A stretch of DNA of 64,000 nt from Zygnema cylindricum (taxonomy: Eukaryota; Streptophyta; Zygnematophyceae; Zygnematales; Zygnemataceae), in the NCBI GenBank assembly GCA_037447655.1, contig JBBHKE010001823.1, positions 62,001-126,000 of the forward strand, written 5' to 3'. The notes under the pieces were generated by a model. It was given only the letters and a program-made list of their open reading frames with translations. It had not been told where the DNA came from and made no database searches. Below, in pieces: positions 22,101-33,700 of the stretch. Both the position numbers and the translations under genes were made by a program. The stretch's first letter is position 1; each line of letters begins with the position of its first letter.

Positions 22101-25100
22101 ACTGCGTTCGGATATTTTGCGGTCACTTTCAGTCGTAACAGCGACAAGGCTGTTTACTTGCAGTAACGACGAATGGTGACAGTCACGAAACATCGCATTC
22201 CTTATCGGCGCCGTGTCAAATTTTAACCAATAGGAGATTGCCACGCACAGTATAACAAGCAGGACGGGCAGCCATAAAATGTTTGAACACCGGCTATACA
22301 GAAACGATCCTTCTTTAAATTCCCGAAAATAGGCGACGTGAAACATCGTTTTCTTTACTCGTCAACGTGTCAGCTTCCCATCGCCCAGCAATTGCCAGAT
22401 GCATAATAAGCACAAGCTACAGTACTGTACAGTCCTCGCGCGGGCAGCCTATAAAAACGTTTAAATAGCGGCTCAAATGGTCTTACTTCCGGTTTTACTA
22501 TTTACGCGACTGTCAGAAAGCGGGACAATGCTCGAATGTCGTCAACATGTACGGCTTTATCTGACCGTCATTAACTAACAATATAGAGACGTACAGTAGT
22601 ACCGAGAGGCGCGATCTGGTTCGAGAGGGGCTACTCATTACTCGTGCTCGAGTGTACCGTACTTTTGTACTTTTTGAGGTTCCGCCGAGCGGATGGCGGA
22701 TTTGGTCGTACATAGGTGTGCTGGTTTTCAACTGACAGCGCCAAAAGCCTAAAATGTTCCTCGGAAGTTCGAACGTTTTAATCCCTTTTGTACATTGATG
22801 ATTTTTAAAAAGCCTACAACAAATTGCAATGTTCCTTTTTTTTTAACCCTGACTTTAGACCTTTTTCCAAAGGCTCAACCCACGTTTCAAGCTAAGCAAT
22901 TTGAAGTGTATCTGATTAAATTTGAGCTTGAAAACCCAGACCAACCATCCCACCCCACCGACAACCATAACCTAGAAGCCCCACTTTTTTATGGCATGCA
23001 ATAATTTATACCCTCCATAAGCGATAAGAGGAACATATATACATAAAGTATCCTTTATAAAATCTAGTACGGAGCATCGAGAAATTGATCGCAATGCGAT
23101 TCGTTAGAATGTGACAAATCGGGAAATAATGTTTTTTTCTATTAATTTTTTTATGGAATTAATAATTATTTTATAAATTTGAGCAAGTGAAATAAAATGT
23201 GATGCACTGATTATTTTTGGGAGCATTCTTCAATTGCGTGCCACGCAACAGTATAGTGCAACATTTAGTGTGTTGCAAACTCAACCATACACGGAAAATA
23301 AATGTAGAGTCGTATGCGTCATGGAATGTCAGTCGTTGTAAACAAGTCATGTTATAAGATAAAAAATTATTTTGTAAAAAGCAGCTGGTCATTTTGTTAA
23401 CAAAAATAAATGGTAATTCTGTTATTTTGTAGGGATCAACTAATAACTACTTACGACGACTTTCACTTACAATACAACTTTTTGCGATAATGTTATTCAA
23501 CATATCAACATAACTATTAATCGTAAAAATAAAATATTATTACAATAACATTGTTATACGTGTATATGTATTGGTGAAATCAAGTTTAAACATCAATGTT
23601 GTCAATAATAAATTATATAGTCAAACTAGCAAAATAATGTTTATATAAACAAACAAAATGACGCGTATAAATTTAGTTTGCCAACACAGTTGTGATTTTT
23701 TTTTAAGAAGTACATTAAACCAATTTGTAAATTTATTGTCGTATGATATGCTCATTATAGTAAATACATAACTGGTTAAAAGTTAGACCAAACGCCAAAC
23801 CTAATAAGAACACACAAACGTATAACACACAACTACAATAATACGACACAAAGTTGACTTTCGATACATACGACTTTTTTGTATACGTATTAGTTTGATT
23901 TAAAATGGGTGGTTTTCGGTGAATCAATAAACACACTTTCATAGTTTAAAAGTTGTCGAATTAACAATTAGAATGTCAAGATGAATGTGTTGTATATAAT
24001 AAGTAGTATATACAAGGAGTTGGTTATTGTTGCCTTGTGTAGAGGTTTAAGTCTCGCGACGCTTGTACTTGTCATTCAAGGATGCAATTTGATGTACACT
24101 TGCACCATTTAGTCTATGTACGATTTGTTAGACAATTGGAGGACGGATATAACCATAAAACAAAGGGTACATACTACACTAACTCAATTTCAAACTGTAC
24201 TACAATACGAAGCACTACTTTATATGGTCATATACCAATTTTGGCCCGTTAGAAACTACAATGCCAATTGTTATTAGTGTTAAGGATTAGTGCAAAATTA
24301 CTACTGCTAACAATACTACTATTTTTATTAGTTTGATGGTCTTACCATCGCGTTTTTGGCAAACAATAGTCTACGTCCTCAAATAGCGTTGTTAACATGA
24401 ATTATTGATTTTCGCCTAGATAAAGCCTTCACCAAATTAGTGTTATTAACTCTAATAACGATGGGCAGTGTGCCAGCCGGTCCCCCAGAATGTCATCAAA
24501 TTTTTTCGCATTTTTGTAGTTTTTGACACGCGCGGACTTCAGCCGAAACGGCCGCTGCATAGAAAGGCCCGAAAAAGATGGGAAAAACGTGACATCCAGT
24601 AGTGCCACGCTGGCGCGGAGTTTCCTGCATGCGGGCAGGACAAGTACAAAGTACAAACTGTATGTACTTAGTCGGAAGTTGGTACTTAGTAGGTACGGTT
24701 CTATCATCCTCTTATCCTGCGGTTTGAACTCCCCTGTTTTCAGAACAGTCCAAACTGCGGTTAATTCTAACTGTAAACGATGAACGTTTTTTGGCAAAAA
24801 CCGTTTGCTCCCAACTTGCTGTTACAATTTTATTTCATTTTTTTTTTTCGAATACTACAGTATACCCCAATTTCTGGTCAACTTTCCATAATTTGATTAT
24901 TCGTATTTAATTGTTCTTTGCCGTATTCGGCTAACTTTTAGTCTGTCGTTCCGGAACCAAAGGCTGCTGGAAAAATCCATGCGAAAAATCGAACCTAATG
25001 AAACAAAAGTTTTTTATTTGCTAAAAACTTTTGGTAGCACTGTTTGTTTTTACGATTCGCACGTGTGGTGGTCGCTGTCGGGATCTAAAACGTAGTAAGA

Positions 25101-26448
25101 CAACGCGTGGACTTTCCGATCCAATCATATTTTTTCGCGAAGTTGTTTTTCGCGGCGGCCGTCACGTCCTTCAACAAACAATTTCCGTACGGAACAAATA
25201 TTGATTGTTTTTATTTTATTTTTTTCCCTTTTCGTTTCGTTTTCTTCCCGAATCGCCCAGAATCGTCTCCGCGGCATGCGAACTCTACAGTTGTCGCATG
25301 ACGTCGTCGAAAAACGAGTCGCAGTCGCGCGAGCTTCGGCACTCCGCGTATTCCGCGTCGTATCCGGTTTCGGCGACCCGTGATTTGCTGTTTCTTCCCA
25401 CGTCATCCGCGTCAATTCTGGAACCGTACACTGTTTCTCGGTAAGTTGGATACCGGCATTTGCGCGCAGCTTCCCGAAACGACAAAACATCTTGTACGGA
25501 CTGGCGTGGTTTTACACGCCCAATGAAGCTGCTGGGCAGCTGTCATAAACTTTTCGAAAATGACCGACAAAAACGCACGAGCAGTCTCTATTCTCTTTTT
25601 CCTTTCGCAAGTCTCGTCTCCATTGGCTCCACCTTCCCCGAATCCTCCCTGTCCCGCTGCCAGACAATTTCAGATTTGTACCTTCTTTTTGGGCGGCGGT
25701 GCCGCCCAAAAAACCACGTTTCTTGTTGCTTCGTCAACCGGTACGCGCCGTTTTACGCGGCGAAAATTAGAATCAGTACAAACACACGTCCGTTGATTAT
25801 CGAACACGTGGACTCATTCCAAAACCAGAATAATTATTTGCTCCAACCCCCGCGCCACGTCAACGCAGCATCTTCCGCAAATCCCGTACCGCCTCCGCAC
25901 CATCCAACACGTGCGAAACAGGAAATTTGAAGACCTTTCGTTAAATTTGGCCGCAATTGTTTTTTTTTTCCGCGCCGTCTTGTCTGCCCGTCTTTTCGGG
26001 CACCTGCGCAAATGTTGGCTGCCAGGCCTTCGTAAAGCCGCGACAGAGAGGCTTTTAGCGTACGCCAAATTTTGGGCCCTCTCTCCCGCCCTCCCTCTGT
26101 CCTCCTCTCCCTTCCACACGTACGGAAGCCATCATTCCTCGCGCTCCTTCCCTCCCGAGGGAGAGAAAACCAAAATCCGATCTAAAAAACCAACAAATAC
26201 CCAATACTCAAAATCGAAAAACAAAAAGACCCAAAAAACCAAAAAACCAAAAAACAAAAAAACAAAAAATCCCAAAACCGACATTAAAACCGACATTCAA
26301 AACCGATTTTCATTTTTAAAAATTCAAAAAACAAAAGACACCAAAACTCCAAATTTCACAACAAGAAACAAAAAAAAGCAAATCTGTCTTCCATGGACTG
26401 TCTCCCCTTCCCCCTCCTCCCTCTCCTCTCCCTTCTCTCCCTCCAACC
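16188..26448. other. Ten-kilobase intergenic stretch without recognised gene
   Basis: The first 350 bases are probably the 3' UTR of the EXORDIUM-like gene. The rest is AT-rich with no frame carrying domain motifs. Visible details are GA-rich simple sequence at 18980-19085, AAATC repeats near 17755-17795, degenerate TTTAGGG-like words at 19970-20035, and a GTAC/TACAG-rich stretch at 21060-22680. The last kilobase before 26449 becomes more GC-rich and then pyrimidine-rich (26380-26450), consistent with promoter and 5' leader of the IDD gene. A 131-residue minus-strand open frame at 20660-21055 has no recognisable motif and I do not call it. Confidence 0.5.
18980..19085. repeat. GA-rich simple sequence
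   Basis: Interrupted GGGAGA/GGAAGGA and GAGAGA runs of about 100 bases. No gene context is visible. Confidence 0.8.
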
Positions 26449-29400
26449 ATGTCTGATTTAGCTTCTTCCCCGTTCTTTCTTTCCTCTCTCTCTCCTTCCC
26501 GCCCTCCACCTTCCGCCTCCTCCCCCTTCTTCCTCCCTCCCTCCTCCTCCTCCTCTCCCTCTACCCCCCACTCCAGCACCCTGGACCCCGGGGCCACTCT
26601 GGAGGGAGGGCTTCCTTCCCTGGCGAGTCCGGAGGGGTCGGGGGAGCTCGCCTCCCCCACTAGCCGACAAATTATGCTGACGTCATCCGCTGGACAGAAT
26701 GAGGGCCAGGAGGGAGGAGGAGGGGGAGGAGGAGCTATTGTGCCCTTCAAGAGGAAGCGTAACTTGCCAGGGACTCCAGGTGAGAGAGGGAGAGGGAGAG
26801 GGAGGGAGGGAGGGAGGGAGGGAGGAGGGAGGAGGGACGTAGGGAGGGAGGGAGGGAGGGAGGAGGGAGGGAGGGAGGGAGGGAGGGAGGGAGGGAGGGA
26901 GGATGGAGAAAGGGTTGATAGAGGGAGAAAAAGGAGGGAGGAGTACGAAGAGACTGTAGTAGGTGGTAGGAGATGTTATATTCTGTATTTGATTTTGGTT
27001 TTTTTTTTTTTTTCTTTATGTTTAATTTTATTTTTCTCTTCCTTTTCGTTTTTGTTTTCGTTCTATTTTTTGCTTCAATGTACATGTTTTTCTACTGGAT
27101 TTCTGTTTTGTTTAATTTTCTTCTCTTTTTACGTATGAATTTAAGTTTCACAAAACTGAATAGCAATAAAATATCAGTCTTTTCTACTGTTAAAAGATTG
27201 AACTTTTAAGTTTTAAAATGAATATGGTTTTTATTTTGATTGGAGCCATTTCTGCAACTACTATCCATATTTACATATGAGTCACTTTTTGTCACATGGA
27301 ATGCCCACTTTTTTTGTTGACCCTGATAACTTTTTCAGTTTTTCTGCACCTGTCCATCTATTCTGTTTTTCTCTTCTTCTTTTCCCTTTTCCTTTCCTCT
27401 TCTTTCCTCTCCTTTTTCCTCTTTTTCTTTTTTCCCCTCTTCTTGTCCTCTTTTTTCCCCTTCTTTTTCACCTTTTTCCTTTTCTTTTCTCTCTTCTTTT
27501 CCACTTTCTTTCCTCTGCTTTTCTCCCTCCTCTTTTCATTCCCTCTTTTTTCCCCCTTCTTTCCCGCTTCTTTCCCTCTTCTTTTCCTTCTTCTTTTTCC
27601 TTTCTTTTTTCATCTGCAGACCCAGATGCAGAAGTCGTGGCTTTTTCTTTTTAAACCCTAATTGTTTCCCCTCCCCTTCTCTTCTTTTCCTCTTTTTTGT
27701 CTTTCTTCTCTTTTTCCCTTGTCTTTTTCATCTGCAGATCCTGATGCAGAAGTCGTGGCTCTCTCCCCTAAAACATTAATGGCCACAAATCGCTTCATTT
27801 GCGAAATTTGCAACAAAGGTTTTCAGAGAGACCAAAACCTTCAACTCCACCGGAGAGGCCATAACCTTCCATGGAAACTCCGACAGAGGACAAGCAAAGA
27901 AATAAAGAAGAGAGTTTATATCTGTCCAGAACCTTCTTGTGTCCATCACGATCCTGCCCGGGCTCTCGGCGATTTAACCGGAATCAAAAAACATTTCTGC
28001 AGAAAACATGGAGAAAAGAAATTTAAGTGCGACAAATGTTCGAAGAAATATGCTGTGCAGTCAGATTGGAAGGCTCATTTGAAGACTTGTGGGACGAGGG
28101 AATATCGATGCGATTGCGGAACTTTATTCTCCAGGTGAAACCTCAAAAGACTATCTGATTGTATATTAACTGCAGATAGTGAAGCCGTTATGTAGTTTTT
28201 TTTAATGTAGGTTTTTCCAGAATCGCTGAGGCGATGAAAAAGTTTTGTCTGCGTTTTACTGGCTTAATTTGTCTGTAGTTTTGTCTTGAGATGTATTTTT
28301 CTATTGACTGACGCTGATTTGTTCACTGTCTCTTTATTCTTTTAACTTTTTAGTGGTCATCCCACCTTTATTTAGCAAAACTGGAAGGAGCTCTTGCTTA
28401 CTGTTTGTTAACCCTACAATTTCCGTTTCCAATGGTTCAGCGTCTTTTCTGACTGTGTTTCCCTTGTCAAGTATTGCCGGTTTTAGGTTTATCATGTCAT
28501 TGTTGTCCACATGGTTGCTAGTTTCTGTGAAGAAACAAGACCTATTTTCCTCGTCCCTTTCTTGTCCCTGTCATTTCTTGTCTATTGAACAGTGTTTTCC
28601 CATTGATTGCCCGTATATTTAACTCTGTTTCAGACCTTACTGTTGCAAATTTCTGCATGTTTGCGTTTTTAAAACTGTAGATGTAAGTCTGTTTATTGCT
28701 TCAGTTCCTTCTCCAAGTTTATGTTCCTGATTTGTGTGTTCTTTCCATAGGCAAGTTAGACATCTACTGTTGCAATTTTCTGCGTGTTTGTGTATTGGAA
28801 ACTGTAGGTACAACTTTTTTTTATCGCTTTGATGCGGTGTCCAGACTCCTTTTCCAGATTCCAGTCTAATTACAACTTTAGATTCCTGTCCCTCCAGATT
28901 CCTTTTCCAGATTCATCTTCTGAGTTCTGTTTTTTGTTTTCTTTCTTTTTGTCTTCTGCAGACGAGACAGTTTCATAACTCATCGCGCTTTTTGCGATGC
29001 TCTCGCGGATTCTGGAGCCGGAGCTCTTTCGAGTAAACCCCAACTGTCGGGACAGAGCAGTTTGGGAGGTGGAGGTAGTATGGCGAGAGGAGGGAGCTTA
29101 TTGTCTGGGCTCCCGAGTCCGGATGGGAGAGGTCAAATGGGAGGAGGAGATGGGAGGTGGGGAATTGGAGAAGGAGGAGGACAGCAAGGGCAGTTACAAG
29201 GTCAGGCGAGACAGGCAGCTTTAGGGTTATGGTTAGGCCAAGGTCCAGGGAGTCAGGGACAGGGAGGGAGGATAGGAGGAGGAGGACAATTGATAGGGCA
29301 AGATGGGAATTTGATGAATTCTGGGAATCTGGGAAATATGGATCCTTCTCTTTTGAATAATGCTCTTCTTTTGCAACAGAAAAGTCTTCAAGGCGCTGGA

Positions 29401-30684
29401 AGTTTGGGGAATATGGTCACTAATTCTGGTTTAGATTTGGCGGATTTACCGAATGTTTTGGGAGGAGGGAATTCGGTGTTAAATGGAGCTTTTTTGGGAA
29501 ATAATCCTTCGGCTCAAGGAAGATTATTTGCGAGCTTGTTTGGAAACGCAGGAGGTATGGGAGGAGGAGGTGGAGGTGGTGGAGGAGGAGGTAACAATGG
29601 AGGGTCTCAGGGGAATGGAGGTATGACTGCAATGAGGGCAGCAGGATTTTCTGATTTAATGTCAAACTTGTCCCAAGGTGGGGGAGGAGGAGGCGGTGGA
29701 GGAGGAGGAGGGATGGGAGGAGGCGATTCGTCAGGAGGTATTAAGCAAGAGCCTAATTATGGGGCTTCCCAATCTTACGGAAATCAGGCAAAATCTTCTT
29801 CGATGGTTGGAGGAGGGAACAGAGGGAATAACAACACATCCAATGGATTTGGAGCATTCCAGAACCTTTCTAACAACCTATATTCTCAAGGAGGAGGAGG
29901 AGGAGGAAGTGGAGACATGAGTCAATTAAATGCTTCTCTCCTCCAGAAAAACCTCAGAGGAGGAGGACAGAATCCGACTCAAAATCAACTCCTTCGAAAT
30001 GCCCTCGGAATGGGAGGTGGAGGAGAAGATGGTTCTAATACTGCAACCTCTTTGGCTGCGCTTACCTCTTATCTCTCTTCCCCAAATCAGGACCAAGGAG
30101 GTGGAGGAGGAGGAGGAAGAAATATTGGATCTGGAAACCAATCGAATCAGTTTGCTCAACAACAACTTCAACAAATAAACAAAGTCTCAGAATCTCTCCA
30201 AAGACAGCAAGAACAACAACAGGATCCACAACAATCATACGGAGGAGGAGGAGGACAGATGGGTGGTTTTGGGAATGCCGGAGGGAGACCCGGGGATGGA
30301 GGGAACGGGGGAAACAATAGTCAAAATCTCCATAACTTAATTTCCATAGCCAATAGTCAAGGAATGTTTGCTCCTGGAGGACCACTGTCTGCTTTGTTAA
30401 ATAATCAAAATCAAGGAATATTACAAGGTTTAACTGGAGGAGATTTAACGGGAGGGACAGATCCTTTCCAGGGAATGCAAGGTCTTTCAAACGCGGGAGA
30501 CGATCTTAAGTCTTTCGGAGCAGTGACGAGGGATTTTTTGGGACTTCGAAATATTTCTCCAAGGGATTTTTCTGGAATTCGGGACATTCGAGATTACGCA
30601 GCTTTGAGTGCCCAAGTTGACCAAAATCGAAACGGAAATGGAGGACAAATGCATCAACCTTTGCCGCAAACGAAATGGGAGTGA
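26449..30684 (+). CDS. INDETERMINATE DOMAIN (IDD/BIRD) C2H2 zinc-finger transcription factor
   Basis: Three exons, 26449-26779, 27738-28134 and 28962-30684, joined at GT-AG sites, give 816 codons. A serine/proline-rich N-terminus leads to the nuclear signal KRKR (residues 101-104) and NLPGTP. The ID domain follows: finger 1 C2H2 (Cys132, Cys135, His148, His152), a second C2H2 finger with the PEPSC start, and two C2HC fingers ending at THRAFC across the second intron. The C-terminal half is very rich in Gly, Asn and Gln with several runs of 5-11 glycines. Near the end TRDFLGL (765-771) is the conserved IDD C-terminal motif; I did not find the usual MSATALLQKAAQMG motif. Family members bind DNA and work with GRAS partners such as DELLA, SHR and SCR; the specific role here is unknown. 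At 816 residues it is longer than most angiosperm IDDs. Confidence 0.9.
26781..26910 (+). repeat. GGGA array at the first splice donor of the IDD gene
   Basis: More than twenty GGGA units, with a few interruptions, begin directly after the donor GTGAGA. The transcribed strand product carries the G runs, so the pre-mRNA could fold G-quadruplexes beside the 5' splice site. Confidence 0.9.
27340..27735 (+). repeat. Long pyrimidine tract in IDD intron 1
   Basis: About 400 bases consisting almost only of T and C (CTTTTCC-type words) end at the true splice acceptor at 27737. It is interrupted by the decoy acceptor at 27611-27656. Confidence 0.85.
27604..27656 (+). other. Decoy copy of the IDD exon 2 acceptor and start
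   Basis: The sequence CATCTGCAG followed by codons for Asp-Pro-Asp-Ala-Glu-Val-Val-Ala duplicates the real exon 2 start 118 bases downstream. Splicing at 27619 keeps phase but meets TAA at 27652-27654 after three more residues. The product would lack every zinc finger. It is a tandem duplicate of the acceptor region; whether it is ever used is not visible. Confidence 0.8.
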
Positions 30685-30725
30685 AAGGAAGGATGGATAT
30701 AAGTATGGAAGAATGGATTTTGTGC

Positions 30726-30731
30726 AATAAA
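30726..30731 (+). terminator. Possible polyadenylation signal of the IDD gene
   Basis: AATAAA 42 bases after the stop codon. It is very close to the stop, so a later signal (for example CAATAAA near 31712) may be used instead. Confidence 0.35.
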
Positions 30732-33700
30732 GATGAAGATCGGACAGTGGATATTGTGTGCTGTTTTACTCGGTGCGAAGGGTGGTCTGTTTTTTATGGA
30801 GGGAAACAGATGGAGAGACCTGTTTTAGTTTTTTTTTTTCTCAACTCTGTCAGTTGTGAGACAAAGAAAGGCGTTGGTATGGGTTGTGCCCTAGAGGAAG
30901 AGACAGAGGAAAAGGAGTTACAAGGGTGACATATGTTCCGGTGTATGCAGATACGGTGTATTTTTTTGTTTTTTTTCTTGTCCAAGGTAGACCTAGGTGG
31001 TCTCTTCTTGATGAGAGCGGCGTGGCCTATTTGAAGACAAGACGAAGTTGAAATGGGAGAATGGAGAGGCGTGGGAGGAGAGAGTGAAGATGGAGGAGTT
31101 AGTTTATTCGGTACTGGATTTATGTACATTTACTGTCTTGACAGTTCCCACTTTGGTTCAAGAAAGGACAGCGATGGCCATGGCGGTCGACCGCTTTAGT
31201 CGCGGCCACAGAGCTTATAGTTGACAGGGACGGTCAGCCATGGCCATTGTGTTGTCAAAGGGTTAGAGATTCTTTCTTTCTTTCGTTTTTTTTTTTTTTT
31301 GGACTTCCGGCTAGGCGCGAACGTTTTTTTGTGAAATGTACATTTCCCAAGTCCTGTTGAGGATGGCGATGACGATGATGTTCAGAATTTATTTGTCCAC
31401 AGAAAGAGCCGAATTTGGCTTCATATGAACAGAAGAAAGTGGATTGTACAACAGAGATTTACTTTAAACAGCATTCATTAGCTAGAACCACGCTAAGTCC
31501 TGGCCCTGGTCTGACCAAACACTGGATTTACGGAAATTGTTTGTGCAGTCGCTTGGTACTGTGGATTGGAGAGAGAAAAAGTATAGCTTGCATCCTTGCA
31601 ATGGTTGGCTAGGAGAACATTTCCTACGAGTTTTGCTGTAGTAAAGGGAGGAAATGGAGGAATGTGGAGACAGTTGGTCTGTTCTGCTGAGATAGCGCTG
31701 GGAAATCCCGCAATAAATGCTGTTTGAGAACCTTATGATGCGCATTTTTTGAAATTCATTCTGAATTATTGCCAGTCCATGATGATGTAATGGTGATGAT
31801 GATGACGAGGAGGATGATGATGGTAATGATAATGAATAAGGATAGAATTGTTAGGTACTTGTGGTGAAGGAAGAATGATTACCCAGGTTGAAAATCCTTG
31901 GATATGTCTCACCAGTCTGTTTGCTTTTTTGCTTTTTCGCTTTTTCATGGAGGATTCTGAAGATGTTTGTCTGTGCTTGGAAGTGACTACTGTTGCATGA
32001 CATGTTATGTTGAATATTAGGTTATCTTATATGTTATGGTATCAGTAACAGTCATTCAGGAACTAAAGCATCCACAACGTAGGTAACCCGACAACTCTCT
32101 TACATTGATATTTTGAATCTTTAATCCCACAAATTGCAAAAAGTTAGTCTGTATATTCGCAGCACTAAATGTGCTGTGGCCGCTGGGACTTAAGTTATCA
32201 CCAAAATTGTCACCCAGATATAAATCACAAGGTGGCTTCAGGTCCATTTGTTCCCATCATTACTCTTGAAGGGAACCGAGTTTTTCCAAATGATACTAAT
32301 TAGCCCTACTTTCAAGCAGGTACCAGACATGGCACGCAACACATCTAATTTGATTAAGTCTGAAAAATTCAGCTTCAATAAACTGGATTTGCTGCATAGC
32401 TCAAGTGCATATTTACTTTCTAACTAAACTTATGTATAATCTTAACCTCAAATTTACGAGAAACAAACAGTCTAGCCTTAAAAGCTTCAGATAAAGCTTG
32501 AAGGTACTAAGGACGGCCTACAATAAATGTCATTTACAAACCCTGCGAATGATAACAAACAAACTTTGTTAGCACTTCCATGATTCTAATTCATTGTCTA
32601 GAATCATTATATTTGTGACGATTTATGATTCGGATGGACTGACAGAGTCAACTAATTTCATCTCCAGGCTGGCTTGTCTGAATCATTTTTTCTTTCACTT
32701 AAAAAAAAGAACAAACCCAGCGCGAATTAACTCAACACAACCCATTCTCCTACAGAACCATATTCGGTAAGCCAAACAGAAATTTCCATACCCTAGTAAA
32801 AACCAAAAAAAAGAAAATAGAGATTCGAGCACCAAAAACACAGGTAGCAGTTTTTGTAAAATGTAATCAAACTCTCCCTGATCACCATCAGATAGCCATA
32901 AAGCTAGTTGCCAAATCTGGAAATGCTCGAAAACAACGCATTTAGGCATGCCTAAAATCAGCTTTTGCTCTCGTAAAAATCAATAAACACAGAACCTAAT
33001 TTTGTAAAATTCCAAAGCCAATCATCGATACTTCATCACTGTGTTGTTGAACCGTTTCAAACAAACCATGTGCTTTCATATAAAAAGAATAAGTATGAGA
33101 TTCTTAGGTAGGTAAAAAAACTGCATTAAACTGCATTAACTAGAAACTCTTCTGTCCTCCCTCATCTCTTCAACAAAATACAAAAAAACTCATCTTTCCT
33201 CTTGTAAAAATAATAAATCTACACTGCCTACCACCACTATTGTAGATTCCTACTGTGTCTATAAACAAAGTGAGCAGTCAACCCTAATTCAAGTTCGGCA
33301 ATCACAGACCAGGTAATCATCCACTATGATTCACGTAATAAATCGATAGGTCCGTGTTACTGTCCCTTTATATCTCCAGGGTTTGACTATTACCAATAAT
33401 AGTGCCGTGATCCACACTAATGATGGTGAGCAATCGAAAAATCAAATACTTTTTCATTTCATCCAAAAGTGACAACTGTTGAAAGGTCACTCAGAAAGAT
33501 AAATCAGTGTCTTGGCATGTCTACATCCTTGTTTATGGAGAGAAAGTAGGCGATGTAAGCGAGAAAAAGCAGGAAAAGGAGGAGAGGCAGGAATTCCCGA
33601 GGCATGTTTCGAAGGCTACCGAGAGATAAAAGGTCCATTTTGGCCATGTTGGAACGTCGAGGCGGCATGGTAACCCTAATTTCCCACTCTTTTACAAAAT

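Noticed and set aside
25460-26456. Frames of 156 and 181 codons upstream of the IDD gene
   Set aside because: Simple-sequence and Ser/Lys-rich content from pyrimidine and A-rich DNA; no domain, and they fall in the probable promoter and leader.
26316-26750. 144-codon minus-strand frame opposite IDD exon 1
   Set aside because: Shadow of the Ser/Pro-rich exon; Gly/Glu low complexity only.
27277-27661. Phe/Leu/Ser-rich frames in IDD intron 1
   Set aside because: They are translations of the pyrimidine tract, not membrane proteins.
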